Shown piece by piece: positions 1 through 9,596 of a stretch of DNA of 60,000 nucleotides. A program made the translations under genes and the position numbers. The notes beneath the pieces are model-generated. The model was not told the origin of the DNA. It saw only the letters and a list, made by a program, of their open reading frames with translations, and made no database searches. The DNA comes from Membranipora membranacea. Taxonomy: Eukaryota; Bryozoa; Gymnolaemata; Cheilostomatida; Membraniporidae. The stretch lies in NCBI GenBank assembly GCA_914767715.1, contig OU612071.1:22009681-22069680 (forward strand), read 5' to 3'. Position 1 is the first letter of the stretch; the number at the start of each line of letters is the position of its first letter.

Positions 1-2291
1 ATGTGCAGGTTATTCGATGCTTTACGGCAAATATCTTTAATGTGTGCATCAAAAGTTAATTTATTATCAATATTAACACCTAAATATTTAATTTGTTCTA
101 CTGATGCCAGTTTAGCATTTCCAATATGGTACGAGGGGTCCGAGTTTGAATTATTCTTAGGTCTACTGATACGCATTGTTTCACACTTGTCAGCATTAAA
201 CTTCATTTGCCAGGATTCAGACCAAGACACCAGACTGTCAAGATCGAGTTGGAGATTAAGCATGTCAGAGTCAGATTTAATGTTGTTATAAAGTAAAGAA
301 TCATCAGCAAATAATTTAAGTTTGGAATTAAGAACAGAGTTAGGCATGTCATTTATATAAATAAGAAAAAGCAGGGGCCCCAGGACGGAACCTTGAGGCA
401 CACCAGAAGTAACTAAATGAGAGTTTGAAGTAACACCATTTACTGTCACTTGATGAGTGCGATTTGACAACCAGTGTTTGATCCAGCCTATTGTCTGAGA
501 GTGAATACCTATTGATTTTAGTTTGTGAATGAGCTTTGTGTGTGAAACAACATCGAAGGCTTTCGAAAAATCAAGAACGATGAGATCACTTATAATATTG
601 GAGTCATAGGAGTCTATGAAGTCGGATATGGTATTAAGTAACTGAGTGTCGCATCCGTGTCCTGGCCTGAATCCATGTTGATATTTAAAAAGGATATTAT
701 ATTCATCTAAGTAACTATGAATATTGTGGGCTATAATATGTTCCATGGTTTTGCACAGAACTGAGGTTAGAGAAATGGGTCTATAATTGAGAGCAACATT
801 TCTGGCACCTTTTTTATGGATAGGAACGACATTGGCTGTCTTCCAGTCTGTGGGCACGCACTGTTCGGCTAGAGAATAGTTGAAAATTGCTGTAATTATT
901 TTATAAATGTAAGGTCCCATGAATTTCAATAGAGCAGGTGCTAGATTATCTGGACCGGCTCCTTTTGTTGGATCCAAACTAGTAAGTAAATTTAACACAC
1001 CTTGTTCAGTTACTGATATGGGTTTATCTTGTTGATGAGAGGTAGCCTGGAGGGTAGGAAGTAAGCCATCGTCATAAGTGAACACAGAAGTAAAAGCCTC
1101 AGCAAATTTCTCAGCTATGTCCTGGTCATTTTTAGAATTCTCAATACATTTTATTGTGTTGTTTTGGCCTTTTTTGTTTGCAATAAATTTGAAAAGAGGT
1201 TTTGAGTTTCCCTGAGCTAGTTTATCACAAATATGCACATTTATGTAATCATTGTAGTCATCATTTACAAGCTTTTTACAGTAATCGCTCTGGTCATCCA
1301 GTTTTTGGGCATTAAATAGGGAGTAATGGCGCCTAAGAGTTTTCTTCATTCGCTTTCTTTTGTTAATTTGGGTAATTGTTCGCCTAGTAATCCAATGCTT
1401 TTTGCGACACTTTACTGGGTAATTAGGGATATTAGATTTAGTAATTTCGGTAAACATGGTTTTGAACGTATTCCAGACTGTATCAATCATTTCATTTTTG
1501 TGAATTTGCGAGGAAATGAAATTCTCTAAATTCTGTGACTGTGTAGTAAGTGACTCAATGTTTGCGTCTTCAAACTTATAATATGTTTTGGAGATCCTGG
1601 TGTCTAATGGAACATTTTCAAATGGTATATTAACATTAACAAAAACAGTAGAATGATCGGAAGTGCTCAGATCAATTACAGGGGTTGAAATATCCATATT
1701 GGTTACGACCAGATCGAGTATGTTACCTAGCTTGTGGGTGGGCTCTATAACGAGCTGAGACAGGTCATTAATACATAGAAAGTCCAAGAACATACCATGC
1801 ATATGTGAATCCCGAGTTGATTTCAATGTTTTAGAATCCCAATCGATTTCAGGCAGATTAAAATCCCCAACTACCATTACATTTGGATTACATTGTTTTT
1901 CGTGCCAGTGAATTATATCCGTGACAGATTTAATATTAGGTGGTCTGTAATAACAAGCAATAACAAAACTGAATCCACAATAATCGAGTTCAAGAGAGAT
2001 TATTTCATTTTGTGTATCTACATAGTAGTCTAAAAATTTAATGTTTAATGTGTCTGATATCGCTATAAGAACGCCACCACCCTGACATGTAAGTCTATCA
2101 CGTCTGTACACAGTGTAATTAGAAATTATTTCTGAATCGCAAATATTTTGGTTTAGCTTGGTTTCAGTTAGAGCTATGATGTCAGGCTTATGCAGGTGGA
2201 TCATATAGTCAAGATGATGGGATTTTCCAGCGATGCTATTACAATTCCAGGACATAACTGAGAGGGACTTGTTGGGTTGGATTAGGTCCAT
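1..2291 (-). CDS. Non-LTR retrotransposon ORF2 (endonuclease + reverse transcriptase), partial at window edge
   Basis: Reading the minus strand leftward from about 2420 gives one frame with no stop down to base 1, at least 760 codons, cut by the window edge. The APE-type endonuclease comes first: MSWNCNSIAGKS near 2250, ALTET, YYRPP, VVGDFNLPEIDW and TSDHSTVF. The reverse transcriptase follows: LIVLDFSKAFDVVSH (motif A), GVPQGSVLGPLLFLIYINDM (motif B) and LFADDSLLY (catalytic motif C), then YLGVNID of the thumb. The ATG at 2291 is a conservative start; an in-frame ATG at 2417 would overlap ORF1 by about 80 bases. The family (CR1/Jockey-type LINEs) nicks the target and copies its RNA into the nick. 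All catalytic motifs are present, so this copy could be competent; the C-terminus and 3' end lie outside the window. Clade assignment within CR1/L2/Jockey is inferred from motif style only. Confidence 0.93.
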   Translation of the reverse strand, partial: MDLIQPNKSLSVMSWNCNSIAGKSHHLDYMIHLHKPDIIALTETKLNQNICDSEIISNYTVYRRDRLTCQGGGVLIAISDTLNIKFLDYYVDTQNEIISLELDYCGFSFVIACYYRPPNIKSVTDIIHWHEKQCNPNVMVVGDFNLPEIDWDSKTLKSTRDSHMHGMFLDFLCINDLSQLVIEPTHKLGNILDLVVTNMDISTPVIDLSTSDHSTVFVNVNIPFENVPLDTRISKTYYKFEDANIESLTTQSQNLENFISSQIHKNEMIDTVWNTFKTMFTEITKSNIPNYPVKCRKKHWITRRTITQINKRKRMKKTLRRHYSLFNAQKLDDQSDYCKKLVNDDYNDYINVHICDKLAQGNSKPLFKFIANKKGQNNTIKCIENSKNDQDIAEKFAEAFTSVFTYDDGLLPTLQATSHQQDKPISVTEQGVLNLLTSLDPTKGAGPDNLAPALLKFMGPYIYKIITAIFNYSLAEQCVPTDWKTANVVPIHKKGARNVALNYRPISLTSVLCKTMEHIIAHNIHSYLDEYNILFKYQHGFRPGHGCDTQLLNTISDFIDSYDSNIISDLIVLDFSKAFDVVSHTKLIHKLKSIGIHSQTIGWIKHWLSNRTHQVTVNGVTSNSHLVTSGVPQGSVLGPLLFLIYINDMPNSVLNSKLKLFADDSLLYNNIKSDSDMLNLQLDLDSLVSWSESWQMKFNADKCETMRISRPKNNSNSDPSYHIGNAKLASVEQIKYLGVNIDNKLTFDAHIKDICRKASNNLH

Positions 2292-2337
2292 ATTGGATTT
2301 TTTGTTCTGTGCTAGGTCTGTTAAGCTCAGAAGAGGA

Positions 2338-3192
2338 CTAGCACCCCGTGTTAACGCCAGCAGCCCCAGGTGCAGGCCAGTTACCCTGGAGAAGAGAACC
2401 AGGGCTCCTGTCAGCATGTAACTGGGGCGAACCAGTGAGATGATGCCGAGGGGAATGGGAACCTTGATCACTCATCCTCTCAACCTCATCCACAGGGAAC
2501 CAGTCCACTCCTGACTGCACCCATATTTTACCCAGTCTGATCCTATAGTTTTTGTGTGGGTTCTTGGCTTTCAGTTCATTCCTTTTTTGGCGAAGTTTGT
2601 ATTCGATGTCTCTCTGCTCTTTTGAGAGATCAGGCTTAGCAAAGGTAGTCCCGCGTTCACCCCAGCGATTGTAACTGGACATGAACTCGTTCTTTGATAG
2701 CTCTGATACAAATACTAGCTTGACTGGTCTGGGTCTCATTTGGTTGACAGATCGATTTGGATTACCTAGTCGGAAGGATTGCTACAGCGACCTGTATTTG
2801 AAGTTTATTTTGCCGGCAGTATTGAGCAAGTGTTCCTCCAGGTGGAGGCTTTCCTGCACACCGTACAAAATTGCACTTCGCCTACGCGCCGCAGCCTCCT
2901 CCATGTCATGCTTGTTCCTGATATCTTCAGCCAGCTTGGTACCAATTCGAGCTGCCGCTTCCCCGTGCCTCGAAGCTAGAGTGCACTGGATTTTGGTTTG
3001 CTCAAAAGAGTCCCTGCTCTGCTGAATGTTTTCAGTCACCAGTCTTTTAATGGCTTGCAGTTCCATGGTGTGATGATCCAGTTTCTTTTCCAGATTAGGA
3101 GCATGGATGTACTGAGATACATGACATGTACCGCATTTCAGCACCTTTTTATTGCCTCCTCCTATCCCTTTTTGACATATGTTGCAGTTCAT
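2338..3192 (-). pseudogene. Non-LTR retrotransposon ORF1 with PHD-type zinc finger, one in-frame stop
   Basis: ORF1 of the same element as the ORF2 to its left. It opens with a Cys/His cluster (CNIC, then LKCGTCHVSQYIH), the PHD-like finger found at the start of ORF1 in several CR1-type elements. A helical, charged stretch follows (about residues 35-120), then an RRM-like end (RPRPVKLVFVS). The frame is continuous except for one TAG at 2782-2784, which splits it into an N-terminal part of 136 codons and a 133-codon part that begins MRPRPVKL. Its 3' end overlaps ORF2 by up to 80 bases. ORF1 proteins of this group bind the element RNA. The stop is most simply an inactivating mutation, although both halves remain otherwise open. 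I see no recognisable element boundary upstream of 3192. Confidence 0.75.
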
Positions 3193-3533
3193 GATTACCC
3201 CCTTACTCTAGTTCTAACTATACTATTGTGGTCGTCCAGCACCCACCCCTAGGGACAGCCTAATGTAAACCTATCTCACTTCTCACCCACCAGAAAGAAG
3301 TCAAAGTCCCACCCACACACCCCCTCAACAGGCTTTGCAACGATGAGCTTTGGTATATAATATAATAATGACCACACTGTCAATGAACACAGTTCACCAA
3401 CGGTAGCCACTTAGACAGGACAGTACAATAATAAATGAAAATGTTAGGATGTTTGAATGTCTACCATAGGTCTCACCTTTCAGCTGAGATGTGCTATGCC
3501 AGTTAAGATACCTACTTCTGTTTGGTTGGTATC

Positions 3534-3887
3534 TTAGGCCTCCTTGGATACTAGACGGTTTCTGCCCATACAGATATTGTCATTGACACTGTTTGTGCTG
3601 CTTTCAGTTCTAGATGGCAGATATAGACCAATATAATCCAGGATAAACTTCAGAGAATCAGGAGAGAGAAATTTTTCACGTCCACCATCAACGACCTTCA
3701 CCTTCACTTCCCATTGTTGATAGCTAATCCGTACCTTACTGATACATGTGGCATTGCTTCAAGTAGCTCCTGTTTCTGTAAGTCTGTCAAACGGGTAGTT
3801 TTTGTGATAGTACCTGGATCTGATAGATTCACAACTTCTCCCATGTTTGTAGAGGTAATTGGCTGATCAACTACCATAGGCCCACCC
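3534..3887 (-). pseudogene. Possible exon or degraded coding segment of unknown gene
   Basis: On the minus strand a pyrimidine-rich acceptor (CTTGCTTTTAG) precedes an open stretch with protein-like composition (LSDPGTITKTTRLTDLQ, then LLEAMPHVS). It ends at a good donor (ATCA|GTAAGG) near 3740. Directly downstream, in another frame, lies a second protein-like stretch (SYQQWEVKVKVVDGGREKF, LSPDSLKFILDYIGLYL) ending in TAA at 3534. The frame change suggests either a true exon followed by an intron that looks coding by chance, or a frameshifted relic. I do not recognise the family. Confidence 0.3.
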
Positions 3888-5183
3888 GCTAAAAGCAAGG
3901 TAACAGTATATTATACAACAAAATCAGAATATCATTTCTCTGGATATGTTAGTTCAGGTTCAACGCAACCAACGAGTGAACTGAACTAATTTAAAGTTGT
4001 TAGTAATGTCGCACTACTTCATTGAAACAGACACAATGGATCTAGCGGACCATGAGTTTAGATAATGCTAACTTTCAGACAATGGGACATCAATGTAAGT
4101 AGAACTGTAGCTAACTGAAACTAACTGTAACTAAGGTCATGCTGATAAATGAGATAGAGAGATAAGCCAGGCAAATTCTAACTTACCATCCTCTTCCGGT
4201 TCAAGCGTAGTCAAAACTACACTGGAACTCTCATTGTCAAGCCTGTATGTTTGAAGATAACATATCTTTTTCATTGCTACTCATTTATGATGGCAGTGAA
4301 CTACACACTTAGATCCAACCATTTGTCTTACTGAGTGACTGGTCTGTCTTAACCTTCAAGCCTAACAAGGCAGGGTAAGGAGAGATCAGTCAATTAGAAA
4401 AGTGGCTAGTTACTAGAACACAACAGGTACTAGCGTATGTTGACTACCCTTGTCATCACAAACAAAGCTATCTTATCAAGACAGGTCAGGCCCAGCTGTG
4501 ATTCAGAACAAATGTTCTTAATCTCCAGACAACACATAGGACTTGAAGATGTGCTGTTTGCACAACAACAAACAACACTTCCTCAAGTGTAATGAACAAC
4601 AGAAGAAGTCCTATAAAATAAAAATCAACAAGGGATGATTGGACAGGGATGATGTTATTTGTGGGTACTTTCCTTTATCAACCTTTGCTTTGAACTCTTA
4701 CCTTGCAGTTTTTGCTTGATTTGAGTCACCACCAAAAAAGTCTGTCAGTTTTCTTTGCTGCTTTGCCATTGTTTTATTATTTCTCTCAGCTCCAGACTTT
4801 CTCAAAATTGTGATTACACACATGTGACATTTATAACTTCATTTTTGACTACAGTGATTTTATTGCTTGTAAATGTATTTTATTAGTTATCAAAATTCTG
4901 GGATTTCCATTGCATTGACCGATCAGGTAGGCTATTTGTTACATTGGGCCAATCATCTCAGCCTTGCAACTTCGGGCCTACAATGTAAACATAGCAACCA
5001 TATTGGCGTTGAATTCAGAACAGTGGTGCTTACAAATTCTTAAAAAGGTGAGGAAGAAAAGGATTTTCATGGAATTTCGAAATCCAGCTGATGGGTGTCG
5101 CGCGACAAGAGCGTCCTATGGCAAAGGGCGCCACTGTATTACTTTATCTCACCATTATCATAATGTCAGTCGCTCTGGATTCA
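3888..5183. other. No gene recognised
   Basis: AT-rich sequence without a convincing open frame, RNA gene or terminal repeat. Between about 4960 and 5210 there is a short plus-strand open stretch that runs into the MITE beginning at 5184; it has no recognisable motif. Confidence 0.5.
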
Positions 5184-5668
5184 GGGGCTGGTTTCAATCA
5201 GGATCCGGCTAAATTGTATTTAGCAGACATATATCTAAGCTTTAGCGAGATCTCAGCAGCCACTTAGTCATGTTTCAATTAGGCCCTGCTACCACTCAGG
5301 AATCACTCAGCTAAATAGATTGATATTCATTTTGGAGAAATCTCACATTATCATTAAACACGACAGAGTTTGTGTGTCTATGATGTATTATGTCAATTGT
5401 CATTGCAGATTGATTACACTTTGATGAGTCGTAGTTTATCATAAATTGTGATAGTATGATAATATTCAATCAATTAGGATATATTACATATGTAATAGCA
5501 TGATGGCTGAGTGAAAGCCACTTGAAACAGCACAGCCAATATTCGACTAAGCATCAGCCATGAGTGTGTTAAATTTCTCCTAATTGAATCCCGATTTGGT
5601 GAGTGGCTGAGATTTAGCTGGCCTCTAGCTGTGAAAGCACGGCTAAATTTCTAATTGAAACCAGCCCC
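5184..5668. repeat. MITE-like element, TIR GGGGCTGGTTTCAAT
   Basis: The left end GGGGCTGGTTTCAATCA (5184 on) is matched in inverted orientation by TAATTGAAACCAGCCCC ending at 5668. The similarity continues inward (GGCTAAATT against AATTTAGCC), and further internal blocks are also loosely inverted. There is no coding capacity. No clear target duplication is seen, so the superfamily is not assigned. Confidence 0.6.
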
Positions 5669-5871
5669 AGGTCATCGTAAATATTGAAGAAGGCGGGGAC
5701 GCAATAATAAGCCGATGCTAAAAATAGAAATTTCCGCAAACCAGGGTTAATTTAAAAATAAAATAAATCACCATTATTTTCATTTAAAAATCTTATCTAA
5801 TGATAGGCTGTTAGTCATGCTGTGTATATCAAACGAAAAGTTAGTCTCATAATAAAATCCCAACACCTTAA

Positions 5872-6056
5872 AGTGAGTGTAAGAGGAACAGGTTTTTGGT
5901 ATCATTCTAGAGCTCTCAGTCTAGTTTACAACATTATTCATGTTCAAAAGCAGCCTGTGGCCCAGTTAAGAATTATTTTCACTCAAAGTTGGGATGAGAA
6001 GGTACTAAAAAGGTACTAAAAATGATACCAAGAAACCTGTTCCCTTTACAAACACT
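5872..6056. repeat. 185-bp MITE with TTAA target duplication
   Basis: TTAA at 5868-5871 and at 6057-6060 flanks a short element. Its ends are inverted repeats of about 35 bp: the right end, read inward, is AGTGTTTGTAAAGGGAACAG then GTTTCTTGGTATCATT, and the left end is a slightly diverged version (AGTGAGTGTAAGAGGAACAG). A TTAA target is typical of Kolobok and piggyBac elements. Another copy of the same terminus starts at 53411. Confidence 0.75.
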
Positions 6057-6271
6057 TTAAAATTTAAACTATAATGTGAAAGCATTATTATATGTAGTGA
6101 AAGTGGGTGACAGAAAATTCTAGAATAAATGACAGTAATTCTTTATGCCGACAGAAAGACATTTAGCAATGCATGCTTTGCCTCAATCCTGTGTAAGATG
6201 TACTTTATGGATTAAAAACTGTTACATCACCTAGTGGTTCAATATGAGGTCAATATTGTGTATAATGCTGC

Positions 6272-6496
6272 CAACTTTGACTGTTCTTGGCTGGTTCATG
6301 TCATTGTTTTTGATGGTTCATGTCATGTGATTTGTTTGCAATAACAATTAAAAAAAGCAGAAAATTATAGAACTTTGACTGTTTTGGATGGTTCCTGCCA
6401 TTGTTGTTGGGTGGTTCATTTCATGTGATTTGTCTGCAACAACAATTATGAAAGCAAGACGGATTGAACTTTGACTGCTGTTTGATGGTTCATGCC
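6272..6496. repeat. Tandem repeat, about 98-bp unit, 2.3 copies
   Basis: Units start at 6272, 6371 and 6467, each with AACTTTGACTG. They share the blocks GGTTCATGTCAT, TCATGTGATTTGT and CAACAACAATTA. The spacing is 99 and 96 bp and the third unit is partial. The arrangement is a direct tandem, not inverted; no function is evident. Confidence 0.75.
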
Positions 6497-6715
6497 AAGA
6501 TGTGGGAAGGAAATTTAAAAAGTCTGCAGCTGCAGCTTTTGCTGCAAATTATTTGACGGACCCTGAAGAATATATTCCTGTGTGACAATGAGAGTAGCAT
6601 AGGATGATATTTATGTTGTAGATTAATTTGCAGTCAGCCTTAACAGTTGTTTGTTATGTAAATCTGCCATTGAATTCGGCCAGGGTTTTTCCCACCCTGC
6701 CAATAACAATCAATC

Positions 6716-6768
6716 TAAGGACACTCAAACTACATAAAAGTGTATTGTGCATATGATAGTGCCAAATA
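6716..6768 (-). repeat. LTR-like copy A, distal fragment
   Basis: The blocks ACATAAAAGTGTA and ATATGATAGTG match the low-coordinate end of LTR-like copy B (13340 on). The remainder of copy A resumes at 11284, on the other side of the inserted CR1-like element. About 110 bp present in copy B are missing or unrecognisable at this junction. Confidence 0.5.
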
Positions 6769-6788
6769 AATATATATATATATATATA
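6769..6788. repeat. (TA)n microsatellite at the 3' end of retroelement 2
   Basis: A simple TA run lies exactly where the minus-strand element ends. Read on the minus strand the element finishes GCCAATAAAAAG and then enters the TA run. Simple repeats at the 3' end, rather than poly(A), are usual for CR1/L2-type elements. Confidence 0.75.
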
Positions 6789-6908
6789 CTTTTTATTGGC
6801 ATCAAAAGTCATCTCATTCGAAATGTTTTGCACTCAGTGCCAGAAAACAATTTTTTTTATAACAAAAAAAGAGAAAGAGACAGGAAATAATATCATCAAT
6901 GATGTTGG

Positions 6909-9596
6909 TCAAGTCGATAATATATGGTTGAAAAGTAAAGTTTTGAATGAACTGAACTTCTCTTTAGATCTCAAATGTAACGGTAAAGAATTGTATGTAG
7001 CAGAAACTTTGTATCTTAGATTGTCTGTATGATATAAAAGTAAATGTTTATCACGAAAATTGAACTTGGTAGTGTTTTTAAATCCTCTATATATAAATGG
7101 AGGTGTTAAAAAATTGTTTATCTTATGCGCAAAAAGTGAAGTGAAATAACAAACAAGCTTAGGAAGAGGTAGGAGTTGTAATGATTGTGTAATTGATTCG
7201 GTTGAAATGAGATAATACGGGATGTAATGCACATTGGCGATAATGCGTAAAGCCCGTTTTTGCAACAAAAATAATTTATTGAGGGCATTTTTGCAGGACA
7301 AGTTGCCAATGATATGGATACCATATATAAGGTGACAATAGATAAACTGGAAGTAAAATGTGCGGGCACTTGCTATATCCAAGAAGTATCTCAAATTTTG
7401 AAGTAGGTAAACATTCCGTTGTACCTTTTTATATACATACTCTAGATGATCCTGCCATGAAAGCGAGTCATTCAACACAAAAGCCAGAAGCCTTGTAGTT
7501 CTCTGTCTGTTTAGTTTTTCATGCCCTATGTACAGTTCCAGGTCAGAAAGCGGATCTGAGATATTAAGTAGCATGTAATGAGATTTCTGAACATTTATAA
7601 CCATCCGGTTACGATTGCACCAATCCAAAATGCCACCTAAATCTTCAGATGCCTTTGCCTTTAGTTGCTGAAGGTTATTATTAGATGACAGGAACACTGT
7701 ATCATCAGCATATGCATATGATGATGAGTCTGATTTTGATGAAGTTAATAAATCATTCATGAAGATAAGAAACAAAGTTGGTGCAAGGATTGAACCTTGA
7801 GGGACCCCTATTGTGATAGGCAATCTACAAGATTCAATATTATTGAGTTTGATGCCGCAAGCCTTCAACTTATTGTGTAGTAAAACATGGGATACACAGT
7901 CAAATGCCTTTTTAAAATCCATTAAAAGTAATGTCATAACATTTCCATTAATTTTCTCCACCAAAGAGTCTGAAATAATTTTAAATAAATTGTCTGAACA
8001 AGAATGGCCTTTTCTAAATCCACATTGAAGCTCATGGATGATTTTGTTCTTAGTGAGATATTCTTGCAGATGGTGATTTATGTGTTTCTCAAATATTTTT
8101 GAAAGAACAGGCAAGACTGAAATTGGCCTATAATTTGATGGGTTATTTATATCCCCAGATTTATGTTTTGGTGAAACTCGAGCTAGTTTCCATGTTGAAG
8201 GGAACTGTCCTTTGCTTAAAACCCTGTTAAACATATCGGTGACAAAATCCACAATATAAGGCCAAACAAGCTTCAACATCTTCACTGTAATTCTGTCAGG
8301 TCCTGTACTTTTACTATCAGGAATGTGGAACAATATTCTTGTACATGTGAAAGGGATGAAGTGTGGTATGTCTGTCAAATTATGTTTGGATACGGGAAAT
8401 GTCATCTCATCTGTTACAACAAGGTTCTTTGAGATTGATTTTGCAATGGATGTGAAATGGCCATTAAATTGATCTGCACTCAAATTTGTCGCAGGGAAAG
8501 TCTCCTTCTTTTTATTCTTTAATACATCCCAAACAGGTTTTGTATTACCTTTAGACTCTTTAATAGTATTAGAAATAGCTCTTTTCTTCTTTTGTCTGAT
8601 CATATTAGTGACATAATTTTGCTGTTTTTTATATCCTTCCCAATCACCGTTTTGTTTGAGTTGATCTCTGATTTTGATGTTCATTTTTACCTCATCATCC
8701 AAACATTTTGGAAGATTATGCGTTCTTACAAAACGAGTCTTCTCAAACACGAGTTTTGATATAAGATGATTCAAATGGCTATAGAACTTCTCAAACATTG
8801 AGTCTATTGATCTTTCATACAGTACGTAACCAAAATTTTCCCTTGAGAATGTGTTAAAAATGTTTTCAGGTGTTGCAAATGAATAATCCAAAAATGTTAC
8901 CTTACATCTTTGTTTAGATATTTTAACATTTCTATCAATCTCTCTTGAAGCTACTATCATGAAATTATCACTCAGTGAATATTTGATGACACCAGATTTA
9001 GCAATATTGTCACTTTTACTTGAATAGATGTGGTCAATTAGTGTCCTTGATGAATTAGTTATGCGAGTGGGTTCAGATATAAGTTGATTCAACAGTAGTG
9101 GAGAGGTAACATTATCTAACCACCTGTTTTTCGAAGTTGGATTCAGCAAATCAATATTGAAATCACCAAATATTATAATTTCATCGTTCAAACCATAACA
9201 ACGCTCGACAAACTCTGAAAAGTCTGTGTTCCATGATGCTTTTGATTGGGGAGGTCTATATAAGTATGTGACCAAAAAACTCTTTTGGCTTCTGGGTCTG
9301 ACCTTGACTGTTATACTCTCATCCATGTAAAGATCTAAATTTTCCAGATGTTCAATGACCAGTGAATCATGGACATAGCAGAGTAATCCCCCACCATTGT
9401 TACAGAGCCTATCCCTTCTTATCATCGTATATCCTGGTACCTCATATAGGCAGCTGTCATCATTTTCATTCAAAAATGTTTCAGCCGAACACAGTATACT
9501 AAATTTGTGATCACTAAGAATTAAACGAACCTCTTCCAGTTTGCTTGCCAATCCACGGATATTAAGATATGCGCTATGAAAATTCATTGCCATCAT
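6909..9596 (-). CDS. Non-LTR retrotransposon ORF2 (endonuclease-reverse transcriptase), 895 codons
   Basis: APE-type endonuclease at about residues 5-230: LNIRGLASKL, CSAETFL, RRDRLCNNGGGLLCYV, YRPPQS, IIFGDFNIDLL. RT at about 395-670: STGPDRI, NYRPISVLP, LLLMDFKKAFDCVSH, IGVPQGSILAPTLFLIFMND and SYAYADDTVFL, followed by a thumb. The ATG overlaps the ORF1 stop by 4 bases (ATGA), a termination-reinitiation arrangement. Two oddities stand out. The last endonuclease motif reads LSDNFMIV, with Asn where the family has the catalytic His (SDH). And only 37 residues separate the DF of motif A from GVPQGS, against 56 in the RT at the window start, so about 19 residues between the palm motifs (a WF-SYL-NR-like block) are missing in frame. 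The frame is open but enzyme activity is doubtful. Confidence 0.95.
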   Translation of the reverse strand: MMAMNFHSAYLNIRGLASKLEEVRLILSDHKFSILCSAETFLNENDDSCLYEVPGYTMIRRDRLCNNGGGLLCYVHDSLVIEHLENLDLYMDESITVKVRPRSQKSFLVTYLYRPPQSKASWNTDFSEFVERCYGLNDEIIIFGDFNIDLLNPTSKNRWLDNVTSPLLLNQLISEPTRITNSSRTLIDHIYSSKSDNIAKSGVIKYSLSDNFMIVASREIDRNVKISKQRCKVTFLDYSFATPENIFNTFSRENFGYVLYERSIDSMFEKFYSHLNHLISKLVFEKTRFVRTHNLPKCLDDEVKMNIKIRDQLKQNGDWEGYKKQQNYVTNMIRQKKKRAISNTIKESKGNTKPVWDVLKNKKKETFPATNLSADQFNGHFTSIAKSISKNLVVTDEMTFPVSKHNLTDIPHFIPFTCTRILFHIPDSKSTGPDRITVKMLKLVWPYIVDFVTDMFNRVLSKGQFPSTWKLARVSPKHKSGDINNPSNYRPISVLPVLSKIFEKHINHHLQEYLTKNKIIHELQCGFRKGHSCSDNLFKIISDSLVEKINGNVMTLLLMDFKKAFDCVSHVLLHNKLKACGIKLNNIESCRLPITIGVPQGSILAPTLFLIFMNDLLTSSKSDSSSYAYADDTVFLSSNNNLQQLKAKASEDLGGILDWCNRNRMVINVQKSHYMLLNISDPLSDLELYIGHEKLNRQRTTRLLAFVLNDSLSWQDHLEYVYKKVQRNVYLLQNLRYFLDIASARTFYFQFIYCHLIYGIHIIGNLSCKNALNKLFLLQKRALRIIANVHYIPYYLISTESITQSLQLLPLPKLVCYFTSLFAHKINNFLTPPFIYRGFKNTTKFNFRDKHLLLYHTDNLRYKVSATYNSLPLHLRSKEKFSSFKTLLFNHILST

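Larger units (their letters stand above)
1..3200 (-). mobile_element. CR1/Jockey-like non-LTR element 1, 3' part outside window
   Basis: Overall extent of the first non-LTR element: ORF1 (2338-3192) and ORF2 (1-2291), both on the minus strand and overlapping, as usual in this class. The 5' limit is placed just before ORF1. A longer 5' UTR reaching roughly 3.3-3.4 kb is possible, but no target duplication can be recognised because the 3' end is missing. Confidence 0.85.

Noticed and set aside
1-291. Plus-strand open frame of 96 codons at the window start
   Set aside because: It is the antisense of the RT domain, which is clearly coding on the minus strand.
7813-8028. Plus-strand open frame inside retroelement 2
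   Set aside because: Antisense shadow of ORF2 RT motifs.
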